The notes under the pieces: model-generated
The model's input: only the letters and a program-made list of their open reading frames with translations
Database searches by the model: none
Told to the model about the DNA's origin: nothing
Position numbers and translations under genes: made by a program
From: Chitinophaga pinensis
GTDB lineage: Bacteria > Bacteroidota > Bacteroidia > Chitinophagales > Chitinophagaceae
Assembly: GCA_945878115.1 (NCBI GenBank)
Contig: CAMDVD010000033.1
Location: 1 to 40,719 of the forward strand
DNA: 40,719 nt
Reading direction: 5' to 3'
Shown here: in pieces, positions 8,650 through 16,209 of the stretch
How positions within the stretch are numbered: position 1 is the stretch's first letter
How the letters are laid out: every line of letters starts with the position of its first letter

Positions 8650-9021
8650 TTAGTTTACAAGTCGTTTAATTCCATGCTTTAATGAACTTACATTGAAGTT
8701 TAAGAGTAACCCGATTTTACATTTTGAAAGTTTAAGATAAGTAAGCACTTGAGCAGTGTGTACATCATTAAATGCTTCCACTGCTTTTATTTCTACTATC
8801 ACTTTGTTTTGAACTAATAAATCAATCCGATAACCAGCATCTAATTCTATATCGTAATATACCAAAGGCAATGCTTTTTGTTTTTCAACCAACAATCCTG
8901 ATTGCTTCAATTCATAATACAGACAAGCTTCGTAAGCACTTTCCAAAAGTCCAGGCCCAAGTTCTGAATGTACCTTAAAAGCACATTTCAATATTTGTTC
9001 TGTTATTTGATTTATTTCCAT
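8650..9021 (-). CDS. GxxExxY family protein, PD-(D/E)XK nuclease-like
   Basis: A 123-aa protein with the defining motif GPGLLESAY (Gly24, Glu27, Tyr30). A nuclease-like core follows: Asp67 in YRIDLLV, Glu77 and Lys79 in VIVEIKAVE, and Gln91 in AQVLTYLKL, the layout of the PD-(D/E)XK fold. Family function is not established as far as I know; a DNA- or RNA-cleaving role is plausible from the residues. The gene is framed by inverted CACAGAG arrays, one covering its upstream region so that its promoter would lie inside repeats. Start ATG 9021 begins right after the right-hand array. Confidence 0.88.
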   Translation of the reverse strand: MEINQITEQILKCAFKVHSELGPGLLESAYEACLYYELKQSGLLVEKQKALPLVYYDIELDAGYRIDLLVQNKVIVEIKAVEAFNDVHTAQVLTYLKLSKCKIGLLLNFNVSSLKHGIKRLVN

Positions 9022-9025
9022 TTTT

Positions 9026-9174
9026 TCTCTGTGAATACTTCAGCATTCCTCTGAGTGTAAAATTATATTTTACTATGTAAAACTCTGCAAATACTTCTGT
9101 ATTCCTCTGAAAATTAAATAATATTTTTCTCTGTGAAACTCTGTGAATACCTCTGTGCACCTCTGTGGTTAAAA
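9026..9174 (-). repeat. CACAGAG array, right side, inverted
   Basis: Read on the minus strand it begins TTTTAACCACAGAGG, continues with GTGCACAGAGG, ATTCACAGAG and TTTCACAGAG, then more decayed units (CAGAGGAATACAGAAG, CAGAGGAATGC) up to the GxxExxY start codon. It points toward the left array. Confidence 0.8.
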
Positions 9175-9254
9175 TAATATTTCATCTAAAAGATAATAAT
9201 GGTTTGATTTCAATTATTCGAAATATCTTATTATAAAGCATTGTGCCCCATCAG

Positions 9255-10934
9255 TTACCTGCAAGCGTGTACATCGTTAAAAACTTCTGCTTCCTTTTCA
9301 TTTAAAAGTAAATCCTTTACCGCCATTACCATTGCCTTATTGGAAGAATAGAGTTCTCTGTTGAAGTTTATGATGGTTGTTGTATCTATTCCTTCTATGG
9401 CATTGTTTTGCACTTCTTTGTAAAAATTGTTTAAGGCTAATGTGTAATTGTTTTGTACATCATTTAAAGCAGTATGTAAGGCATCGTAGCTTATTTGTTC
9501 TGGCTTCTCCATGATGATATTGAGTAATTTATATAGCTCTTCTGTTTGGTTCTTGCGAAGTGTAAAAAAATCAAACTTAATATTTTTAGAAGAACGAAGG
9601 AGGTTGGAAATATCACTATTCATATCCTTCAAACTTTTCACAGAATACATAGAACTTCGTGCAGAAGAAACCAATTGATTTAATTCTGCATAATCATCTT
9701 CATCAAGTTTCGTTCTTAATGCTACATAAAACATTTGTAGTTCTCCTTGCAATAGTTTCAGAAATTCATATTTTTCTGTAGTGGTTTTTAAATGAAATTT
9801 TTTACTGTCGTTGATTCGCTTGAATTCAGCTTTACTTATTATCCAACTCGTCTCAATATCTAATTGCTCCAGATTCAATACCATGGCGTTGTGCAGAAAA
9901 TAGGCAGTTTCCATTCTGAATAAGTCTAATGAAGTTTGCGGTTCTGAAATATTAGCATTACCGATAAAACCGGCAACAGTGGCATCAATGTCTTTGAAAA
10001 ATTTTTCTAAAAACTTCGCAAAAGGATCTAGCAATGGAAGAAATAGTAAGATACTGCATAGATTTATCAAACTAGAAAATGTGACTAAGCCAATGAGTGG
10101 ATTTCTAATGTCGAGAATATCTGTAATTAGACGTAGTATGGGTTTTAATAAAACAAATGCAAGAATGGTTAGTGTAATATTGAATAGTAAATTTCCGAGT
10201 ACGACTCTTTTTTTAGAAGCCGTTCCTCCAATTCCGCTCAACAGCAGTTTTATAGTTGTACCTGTTTCTGAACCAAGAACAATAACAGCTGCAATTGGAA
10301 ATGTGACTGCGCCGGTGTGCAGAGCAGTAAGTGTTAATGCCATTGTAACTGAACTTGATTGTACCAGTAAGGTTATTAGAAAACCAATGGCAAGGAATAT
10401 AATAGATGGCATTTCTGCGTATTGAGCAAACGCAAAACTTTTCACTTGTGCTTCCATAGCAGTTTTCATAAATGCAAGCCCGATAAATAGCAAGCCAAAT
10501 CCAAATAGAAAGTAAGAAAGATATTTTATGGATTTTCGTTTCCCAAATAAGATGAGTAGCAAACCACCAATGAAAACCGCTGGATATGCAATTACTTCAA
10601 TGTTAGTTTTAAAACCTAGAGTAGCCACAACCCAACTGTCTAATGTGGTGCCCAAGTTGGCGCCAAGGATAATTGCCAATGCATTCTTCATGGTAAATAC
10701 ACCAGCGCCAACAAAAGCCAATACCATAAGGGAGACCATGGAACTACTTTGCAATATACCTGTAACTATTGCTCCTCCTGCGACCGCTCCAATTTTATTT
10801 TTGGTAATTCGTTGTAGAAATAGTTTGAAATTTCGCCCAGAAAGATTTTTTAACGATTCTTCTAAAAGATACATTGCAAATAGAAAAAGCCCAACGCCAG
10901 CACACAGTTTTAAAATGAGAATGAAAATATCCAT
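9255..10934 (-). CDS. Na/Pi cotransporter family protein with PhoU-like C-terminal domain
   Basis: Inner-membrane protein of the NptA/PNaS family, expected to couple phosphate movement to sodium. The N-terminal half (about residues 1-310) is rich in membrane helices and has two inverted-repeat QSSS motifs (GILQSSSMVSL and LLVQSSSVTMAL) with GANLGTT and GSETGTT. The C-terminal half (about 330-559) is a soluble helical PhoU-like region. Length of 559 aa is typical. It is transcribed alone toward the GxxExxY unit. The last residues, EAEVFNDVHACR, resemble a stretch of the GxxExxY protein (VEAFNDVHTAQ), which may be chance. Substrate could differ from phosphate in some members. Confidence 0.93.
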   Translation of the reverse strand: MDIFILILKLCAGVGLFLFAMYLLEESLKNLSGRNFKLFLQRITKNKIGAVAGGAIVTGILQSSSMVSLMVLAFVGAGVFTMKNALAIILGANLGTTLDSWVVATLGFKTNIEVIAYPAVFIGGLLLILFGKRKSIKYLSYFLFGFGLLFIGLAFMKTAMEAQVKSFAFAQYAEMPSIIFLAIGFLITLLVQSSSVTMALTLTALHTGAVTFPIAAVIVLGSETGTTIKLLLSGIGGTASKKRVVLGNLLFNITLTILAFVLLKPILRLITDILDIRNPLIGLVTFSSLINLCSILLFLPLLDPFAKFLEKFFKDIDATVAGFIGNANISEPQTSLDLFRMETAYFLHNAMVLNLEQLDIETSWIISKAEFKRINDSKKFHLKTTTEKYEFLKLLQGELQMFYVALRTKLDEDDYAELNQLVSSARSSMYSVKSLKDMNSDISNLLRSSKNIKFDFFTLRKNQTEELYKLLNIIMEKPEQISYDALHTALNDVQNNYTLALNNFYKEVQNNAIEGIDTTTIINFNRELYSSNKAMVMAVKDLLLNEKEAEVFNDVHACR

Positions 10935-11196
10935 GATTAGTTGAACAAGGGATTAATTTTTACCTGTGACATAAAGAGGAGTGGTTCTAATAACCAAACC
11001 TGAATAAATAATTTTCGCTCCAATTCATTTTTTTGAACAGCAGGTGTGAATTTGAACAGAAAATTTTTAACGTAACATCATTAATATAAAAACAGAATAA
11101 TAAAGGCTAATAACAAAATTAGATTCATAAAAAGTATTTAACAGAGCCAAATGCAGTTTGCCTCTTTAAACTAACTTTTTAATGCGTACAATAATA

Positions 11197-11364
11197 TTAC
11201 TTGACCTTTAATTGCATTTTGATTTGTTTGTCTGTCTTTCTTACAATTTTCTTGATGGACCTATTCACAACCTTTTCTATTTTATTTGTCAACTCAGATT
11301 TATTATCTTGTAAAATTTTATTGACTGCAGCTGTAAGCTTTTCCTTTAATGTTTTCTTTTCCAT
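11197..11364 (-). CDS. Small basic protein (55 aa)
   Basis: A short minus-strand gene starting at ATG 11364 and ending in TAA, giving 55 aa with the pattern MEKKTLKEKL, AAVNKIL, NKIEKVVNRSIKKIV and a Lys-rich tail. It is predicted to be all helix, strongly amphipathic and basic, with no signal peptide. The regular Lys spacing recalls small nucleic-acid-associated proteins, but I do not recognise a named family. The opposite-strand frame here is a hydrophobic shadow. The gene is isolated between the Na/Pi transporter and odhA. Confidence 0.6.
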   Translation of the reverse strand: MEKKTLKEKLTAAVNKILQDNKSELTNKIEKVVNRSIKKIVRKTDKQIKMQLKVK

Positions 11365-11793
11365 GTGTTTTCTTTTTTTGTTTATGAATGACGGTAAGTT
11401 CTAGATTTGAACCATATATCTGTACAAAAGTGAATATATTTAAGCGTGTAATGATTACATAATTTTTATAAATAGTTACATTATTCACGCATGCCAATTT
11501 AGATTTTGCCCCATCCTAACAGAAAGCAATCTCAAAGAATTCGCCGCTTAGAAGGTATCATCTATACCATATCCATTCAAGCTAAACAAAATATTATGAA
11601 GGTTTCATACCAATCGTCTTATTTTTTTATTGAAAAATGAGCTAATTTTTATGGCTCACCTTAGATTTTGAATTGCATAATAACCACTTTTTTTAAATAA
11701 TTTCCTTGATAATTTTATTTATGGTTTATTTTAGCACGATTCCAATTTTTACTTCAAAAAAGAAATTAAAATAATAAAATAAGATTTGTATTG
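11365..11793. other. Intergenic gap upstream of odhA
   Basis: About 430 bp, very AT-rich, between the divergent 55-aa gene and odhA. It should hold both promoters; I could not pick a convincing TAnnTTTG box for odhA (CAAAAGTG at 11425-11432 is a one-mismatch -7 box for the 55-aa gene). Only a weak hairpin (TGAGC/GCTCA near 11638-11660) is visible. No coding frame is supported. Confidence 0.4.
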
Positions 11794-14568
11794 ATGAAAG
11801 ATTTTTCCTTTTTAACCAATTCACACCCAAGCTACGTAGAAGAGCTTTACCATGATTTTAATAACGATCCGACAAGCATTGACCCTGAATTGAAAAAATT
11901 CTTTGAAGGTTTTGATTTTGCAATTTTCAACACGAAGAAAAATGAAAATAGGGGAGTAACCACTACACCAAATATAGCTGAAGAAGCCACTGCAACTAGT
12001 CCTTGGCAAGATATTCAAAAAGAATTTGGTGTGTACCAATTGATTCGTGCTTATCGCAAAAGAGGGCATCTGATAAGCAATACCAACCCTATCAGAAAAC
12101 GTAAAGATCGTAGAGCACAACTAGAATTGGTGCATTTTGGGTTAGATGAAAAAGACCTAGAATTGGATTTTCAAGCAGGTAAATATTTTGGTATGGGTAA
12201 AACCAAACTGAAAGATATTATTGCACAATTGAATACAATTTACACGACTACAGTAGGCATTGAATATACCTATATCAATAATGAAGAAATATTTTCGTGG
12301 ATAGAAACGGAATTCGAAAAAGTAATGCATGCTACACTTCCGCTAGACAAGAAAAAACGAATACTTGAAAAATTGAACCAAGGCGTTATTTTCGAGAAGT
12401 TCTTACATACCAAATTCATTGGACAAAAACGTTTTTCATTGGAAGGAGGCGAAAGTACCATCGCCGCATTGGATGCTATCATTACAGAAGCAGCAGAAAA
12501 CGATGTGCAAGAAGTGGTGATGGGTATGGCACATAGAGGGCGATTAAATATTTTAGCCAATATCCTACAAAAAACCTACGAACAAATATTTACCGAATTT
12601 GAAGGAAATGCACCAAGTGATACGACTATGGGCAGTGGCGATGTAAAATATCATCTTGGCTTTAAAAGTGATGTGGAAACATTGTATAACAAAAAAATTA
12701 ATTTACAATTAGCGCCAAATCCTTCTCACTTAGAAGCTGTAAATCCTGTTGTGGAAGGTTTTGCAAGAGCCAAAGCAGATACTTTATATAAAAGTGATTA
12801 TGATAAAATATTACCGATTTTGATTCATGGCGATGCTTCAATTGCTGGACAAGGTATTGTCTATGAACTGTTGCAAATGAGCAATTTAAATGGATATTAC
12901 ACAGGTGGAACTATTCATTTTGTCATCAATAATCAAATAGGATTTACAACAGATTTTGATGATGCCAGAAGTGCTGACTATTGTACTAGCGTTGCAAGTA
13001 TGGTACAAGCCCCTGTTTTTCATGTGAATGGGGATGATCCAGAAGCGGTGGTAAAAGTTTCAGAACTTGCCTTGCGTTTTCGACAAAAATTTAACCAAGA
13101 TGTCTTTATAGATATGGTTTGCTATCGCCGACATGGACACAATGAAGGTGATGATCCTAAATTTACCCAACCTGAATTATATGCACTGATAGACCAACAC
13201 CAAAATCCAAGAGAAGTATATTCTACTAAATTGACCAATAATGGAGATGTGGATAGCGCATTGAGTAAGGAAATGGAGAAAATATTTTGGGCAGATTTGC
13301 AAGATAGATTAGATGAAGTAAAACAAAAACCTTTACCATATACACGCCAAGAGCCAGAACTAGCTTGGGCTTCATTGAGAAGATCCAATGAAAATGATTT
13401 TAGAAAATCGCCAACAACCGCAATTACAAAAGCGCAGTTGGATTTGGTTTTTGAGGCCTTGATGAAAATCCCAGAAGGCTTTACACCTTTGAAAAAAGTA
13501 CAAAAACTATTAGACGAAAAGAAACGCTTATTACAAGATAAGTCAGAAATAGATTGGGCAACCGGAGAATTATTGGCTTATGGAAGCTTATTGTTAGAAG
13601 GTAAAGATGTTCGCATGAGTGGGCAAGATGTGGCACGCGGCACTTTCTCCCATAGACATGCTGTTATTAGTGATGAGCAAACAAATGAAGATTATAATCG
13701 ATTAAGCAATATTGAAAACGCTAAAGGGCAATTCAGAATATTCAATTCCTTATTGAGCGAATATGCTGTGCTTGGGTTTGAATATGGCTATGCTATGGCA
13801 AATCCAAATACGCTAGTTATTTGGGAAGCGCAGTTTGGTGATTTTTGCAATGGTGCCCAAACGATCATAGATCAATTTATTTCAAGTGCAGAAACCAAAT
13901 GGGGGAAAATGAATGGCATGGTTATGCTATTGCCTCATGGTTATGAAGGTCAAGGACCAGAGCATTCTAGTGCGCGTATGGAAAGGTTCTTGCAAATGTG
14001 CGCGGAGAACAATATGTATATCACCAATTGTACCACATCAGCGAACTTTTTTCACGCTTTACGTCGGCAATTAATAGCTGCATACCGCAAACCGATGATT
14101 AATTTTTCTCCGAAAGCTAACCTTCGATTACCTAAAGCTTTTAGCAAAGTAGATGACTTTATTAGTGTTAGTTTCCAAGAGCTTATAGACGATACTTCAA
14201 TTATTGATTCAAAAACCTGTAGAAGGGTATTGCTTTGTTCTGGTAAAATTTATTACGATTTGCTTGAATATAAAATCGCCAATAACAGACAAGAAATTGC
14301 CATCATTAGATTAGAACAAATTTATCCTTTACCTATAGAACAGTTACAAACATTATACAACAATAAATATAAAAATGTGCAATGGGTTTGGGTTCAAGAG
14401 GAACCGCGAAATATGGGCGCTGCTTCCTTTTTGAAAATGAATATAGATGAAAATCAAATTAAACTTGGCTATCTAACACGCAGTGCAAGCGCATCTACTG
14501 CAACAGGATATGCAAAGAAACATGCTGAAGAACAGAAGTCTATTGTAGAAAGTGCATTTAAGCTTTAG
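11794..14568 (+). CDS. odhA: 2-oxoglutarate dehydrogenase E1 component
   Basis: Thiamine-diphosphate-dependent E1 subunit of the 2-oxoglutarate dehydrogenase complex of the TCA cycle; it decarboxylates 2-oxoglutarate and loads succinyl onto the E2 lipoyl group. The 924-aa protein begins with the short E1 N-terminal segment (SHPSYVEELYHDF) and has GMAHRGRLNIL, HGDASIAGQGIVYE, INNQIGFTT, the DDPEAVV segment, CYRRHGHNEGDDP, and in the C-terminal transketolase-like half RGTFSHRHAVI, FEYGYA, EAQFGDFCNGAQ, LLPHGYEGQGPEHSSARMER and EEPRNMGA. ATG 11794 is chosen over a TTG one codon earlier. The E2 gene, often adjacent in this phylum, is not next to it; pepD follows on the same strand after 91 bp. 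Confidence 0.97.
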   Translation: MKDFSFLTNSHPSYVEELYHDFNNDPTSIDPELKKFFEGFDFAIFNTKKNENRGVTTTPNIAEEATATSPWQDIQKEFGVYQLIRAYRKRGHLISNTNPIRKRKDRRAQLELVHFGLDEKDLELDFQAGKYFGMGKTKLKDIIAQLNTIYTTTVGIEYTYINNEEIFSWIETEFEKVMHATLPLDKKKRILEKLNQGVIFEKFLHTKFIGQKRFSLEGGESTIAALDAIITEAAENDVQEVVMGMAHRGRLNILANILQKTYEQIFTEFEGNAPSDTTMGSGDVKYHLGFKSDVETLYNKKINLQLAPNPSHLEAVNPVVEGFARAKADTLYKSDYDKILPILIHGDASIAGQGIVYELLQMSNLNGYYTGGTIHFVINNQIGFTTDFDDARSADYCTSVASMVQAPVFHVNGDDPEAVVKVSELALRFRQKFNQDVFIDMVCYRRHGHNEGDDPKFTQPELYALIDQHQNPREVYSTKLTNNGDVDSALSKEMEKIFWADLQDRLDEVKQKPLPYTRQEPELAWASLRRSNENDFRKSPTTAITKAQLDLVFEALMKIPEGFTPLKKVQKLLDEKKRLLQDKSEIDWATGELLAYGSLLLEGKDVRMSGQDVARGTFSHRHAVISDEQTNEDYNRLSNIENAKGQFRIFNSLLSEYAVLGFEYGYAMANPNTLVIWEAQFGDFCNGAQTIIDQFISSAETKWGKMNGMVMLLPHGYEGQGPEHSSARMERFLQMCAENNMYITNCTTSANFFHALRRQLIAAYRKPMINFSPKANLRLPKAFSKVDDFISVSFQELIDDTSIIDSKTCRRVLLCSGKIYYDLLEYKIANNRQEIAIIRLEQIYPLPIEQLQTLYNNKYKNVQWVWVQEEPRNMGAASFLKMNIDENQIKLGYLTRSASASTATGYAKKHAEEQKSIVESAFKL

Positions 14569-14659
14569 TGGTATAATCAAGACTTTCACTTCAAGGACAA
14601 TATTAAATTTCTAATTCTTTACTTTTATATTTACTTTTAAACCAAATAATGAAAAATAT

Positions 14660-16126
14660 ATGAACGAAGCAATACGTGCCTTACAGCCAACAGAACTTTG
14701 GAATCATTTTGCTGACATAAATGCGATTCCAAGAGCTTCCAAAAAAGAAGAAAAAATAATAGAGTTTATCAAGTCATTTGGCGAAAATTTACATTTGGAT
14801 ACACATGTCGATGAAGTCGGCAATGTGATCATTAAGAAGTCCGCCAGTAAAGGCATGGAGAATAGAGTGGTTGTTTGTTTACAAAGTCATTTGGACATGG
14901 TTCATCAAAAAAATGAAACAACCAATTTTGATTTTGACAAGGACGGTATAGACATGTTGATAGAAAATAATTGGGTAACCGCAAATGGCACGACATTGGG
15001 TGCAGATAACGGAATCGGGGTTGCAACTATACTTTCCATTTTAGCATCTTCTACCATTGAACATCCACCTATAGAAGCATTGTTTACCATTGATGAAGAG
15101 ACCGGAATGACGGGTGCAATGGGATTAAAAGGTGGTCTGTTAGATGCCAAAATTTTATTAAACTTAGATACAGAGGAAGACAATGAACTTACGATAGGCT
15201 GTGCTGGAGGGATTGATATTACTGCTTCTGGCGAATATGAAACGGCAACAGCAGATAGCTCATTTGAATTTTATAAAGTAAGTTTAAAAGGATTAACAGG
15301 TGGTCATTCTGGTATTGATATCCATAAGGGTAGAGCCAATGCCAATAAATTAATGAACCGTTTTCTGATTTTGGCAAATGAAAAATTTGGAATCCAAGTG
15401 CAATCCATTGATGGAGGTAGCTTGAGAAATGCAATTCCTCGTGAGTCCTTTTCGGTGATTGCAATAGAAACAAATCAGTATGCAGCTTTTGCATTATTTG
15501 CTCAAGAAATGGCTAAAATTTTTAAATCCGAATATAAAACAACAGATTCAAATTTAAATCTAACAGTTCAGCCTTATAGTGCTGGTAATGAGGTGATTAA
15601 TAGTAAGTTTATATTGCAATTATTACAAACAATTTATGCTTGTCCTAATGGAATTTATAGATTGAGTCCAGATATCAAAGACTTGGTTCAGAGCTCCAAT
15701 AATTTATCTAGAGTTTTGGTACAAGATGGAAAATATTCGATTCAATGCCTGACCAGAAGTTCTGTTGAAACAGAAAAGATGGATTTAGCTTTGGCAATAA
15801 AATCTACATTTTCATTGCTGCATGCCAATATTGTATATGGTGGATCATATCCAGGTTGGCAAGCCAGACCAGAAGCAGGAATTGTAAAAATGATGACTGC
15901 TTTATATTCTACATTACATGATGGAGAAATCCCATTAGTCAATGCTTGTCATGCTGGATTAGAATGTGGAATCCTCGGAACGAATTATCCGCAAATGGAA
16001 ATGATTTCTTTTGGACCGACCATTCATGGTGCGCATAGTCCAGATGAAAAAGTATCTATTGCATCCGTAGAAAAGTTTTGGGCTTATTTATTGGAAACCC
16101 TGAAGAGTATTCCAGTTGCTGCATAG
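14660..16126 (+). CDS. pepD: Aminoacyl-histidine dipeptidase (peptidase D, M20)
   Basis: Cytoplasmic metallopeptidase hydrolysing Xaa-His and other dipeptides. The 488-aa length equals that of the PepD family. Di-zinc ligands can be seen: His in CLQSHLDMVHQ, Asp in TTLGADNGIG, Glu-Glu in TIDEETGMTGA, Asp in NLDTEEDNE and a C-terminal His in GPTIHGAHSPDE. The lid domain has GLTGGHSGIDIHKGRAN. The start at 14660 is the second of two nearby ATGs and the only one in frame. Probably transcribed separately from odhA, although read-through is possible. Confidence 0.95.
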   Translation: MNEAIRALQPTELWNHFADINAIPRASKKEEKIIEFIKSFGENLHLDTHVDEVGNVIIKKSASKGMENRVVVCLQSHLDMVHQKNETTNFDFDKDGIDMLIENNWVTANGTTLGADNGIGVATILSILASSTIEHPPIEALFTIDEETGMTGAMGLKGGLLDAKILLNLDTEEDNELTIGCAGGIDITASGEYETATADSSFEFYKVSLKGLTGGHSGIDIHKGRANANKLMNRFLILANEKFGIQVQSIDGGSLRNAIPRESFSVIAIETNQYAAFALFAQEMAKIFKSEYKTTDSNLNLTVQPYSAGNEVINSKFILQLLQTIYACPNGIYRLSPDIKDLVQSSNNLSRVLVQDGKYSIQCLTRSSVETEKMDLALAIKSTFSLLHANIVYGGSYPGWQARPEAGIVKMMTALYSTLHDGEIPLVNACHAGLECGILGTNYPQMEMISFGPTIHGAHSPDEKVSIASVEKFWAYLLETLKSIPVAA

Positions 16127-16209
16127 CATTTTGAATACCTATCCATTTGTCCCATAATTAATATTATGTTAAGTACATATTTGGCCTTTTTACCTACTAC
16201 TACAACTTC

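Larger units (their letters stand above)
8400..9174. mobile_element. Candidate repeat-bounded unit carrying a GxxExxY gene
   Basis: A 775-bp unit whose two outer ends are a perfect 13-bp inverted repeat, TTTTAACCACAGA (8400-8412, and reversed at 9162-9174). Inside each end lies an array of CACAGAG-containing units pointing inward, and between the arrays sits one gene for a PD-(D/E)XK-like GxxExxY protein. No target-site duplication and no transposase were seen. The arrangement suggests a small mobilisable unit or a repeat/nuclease pair; mobility is inferred. Confidence 0.5.

Noticed and set aside
8400-9174. CRISPR array
   Set aside because: Units are degenerate, spacing is uneven and there are no unique spacers or cas genes.
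11201-11404. 67-aa plus-strand hydrophobic frame
   Set aside because: It is the antisense shadow of the Lys-rich 55-aa gene; A-rich codons read backwards give Phe and Leu.
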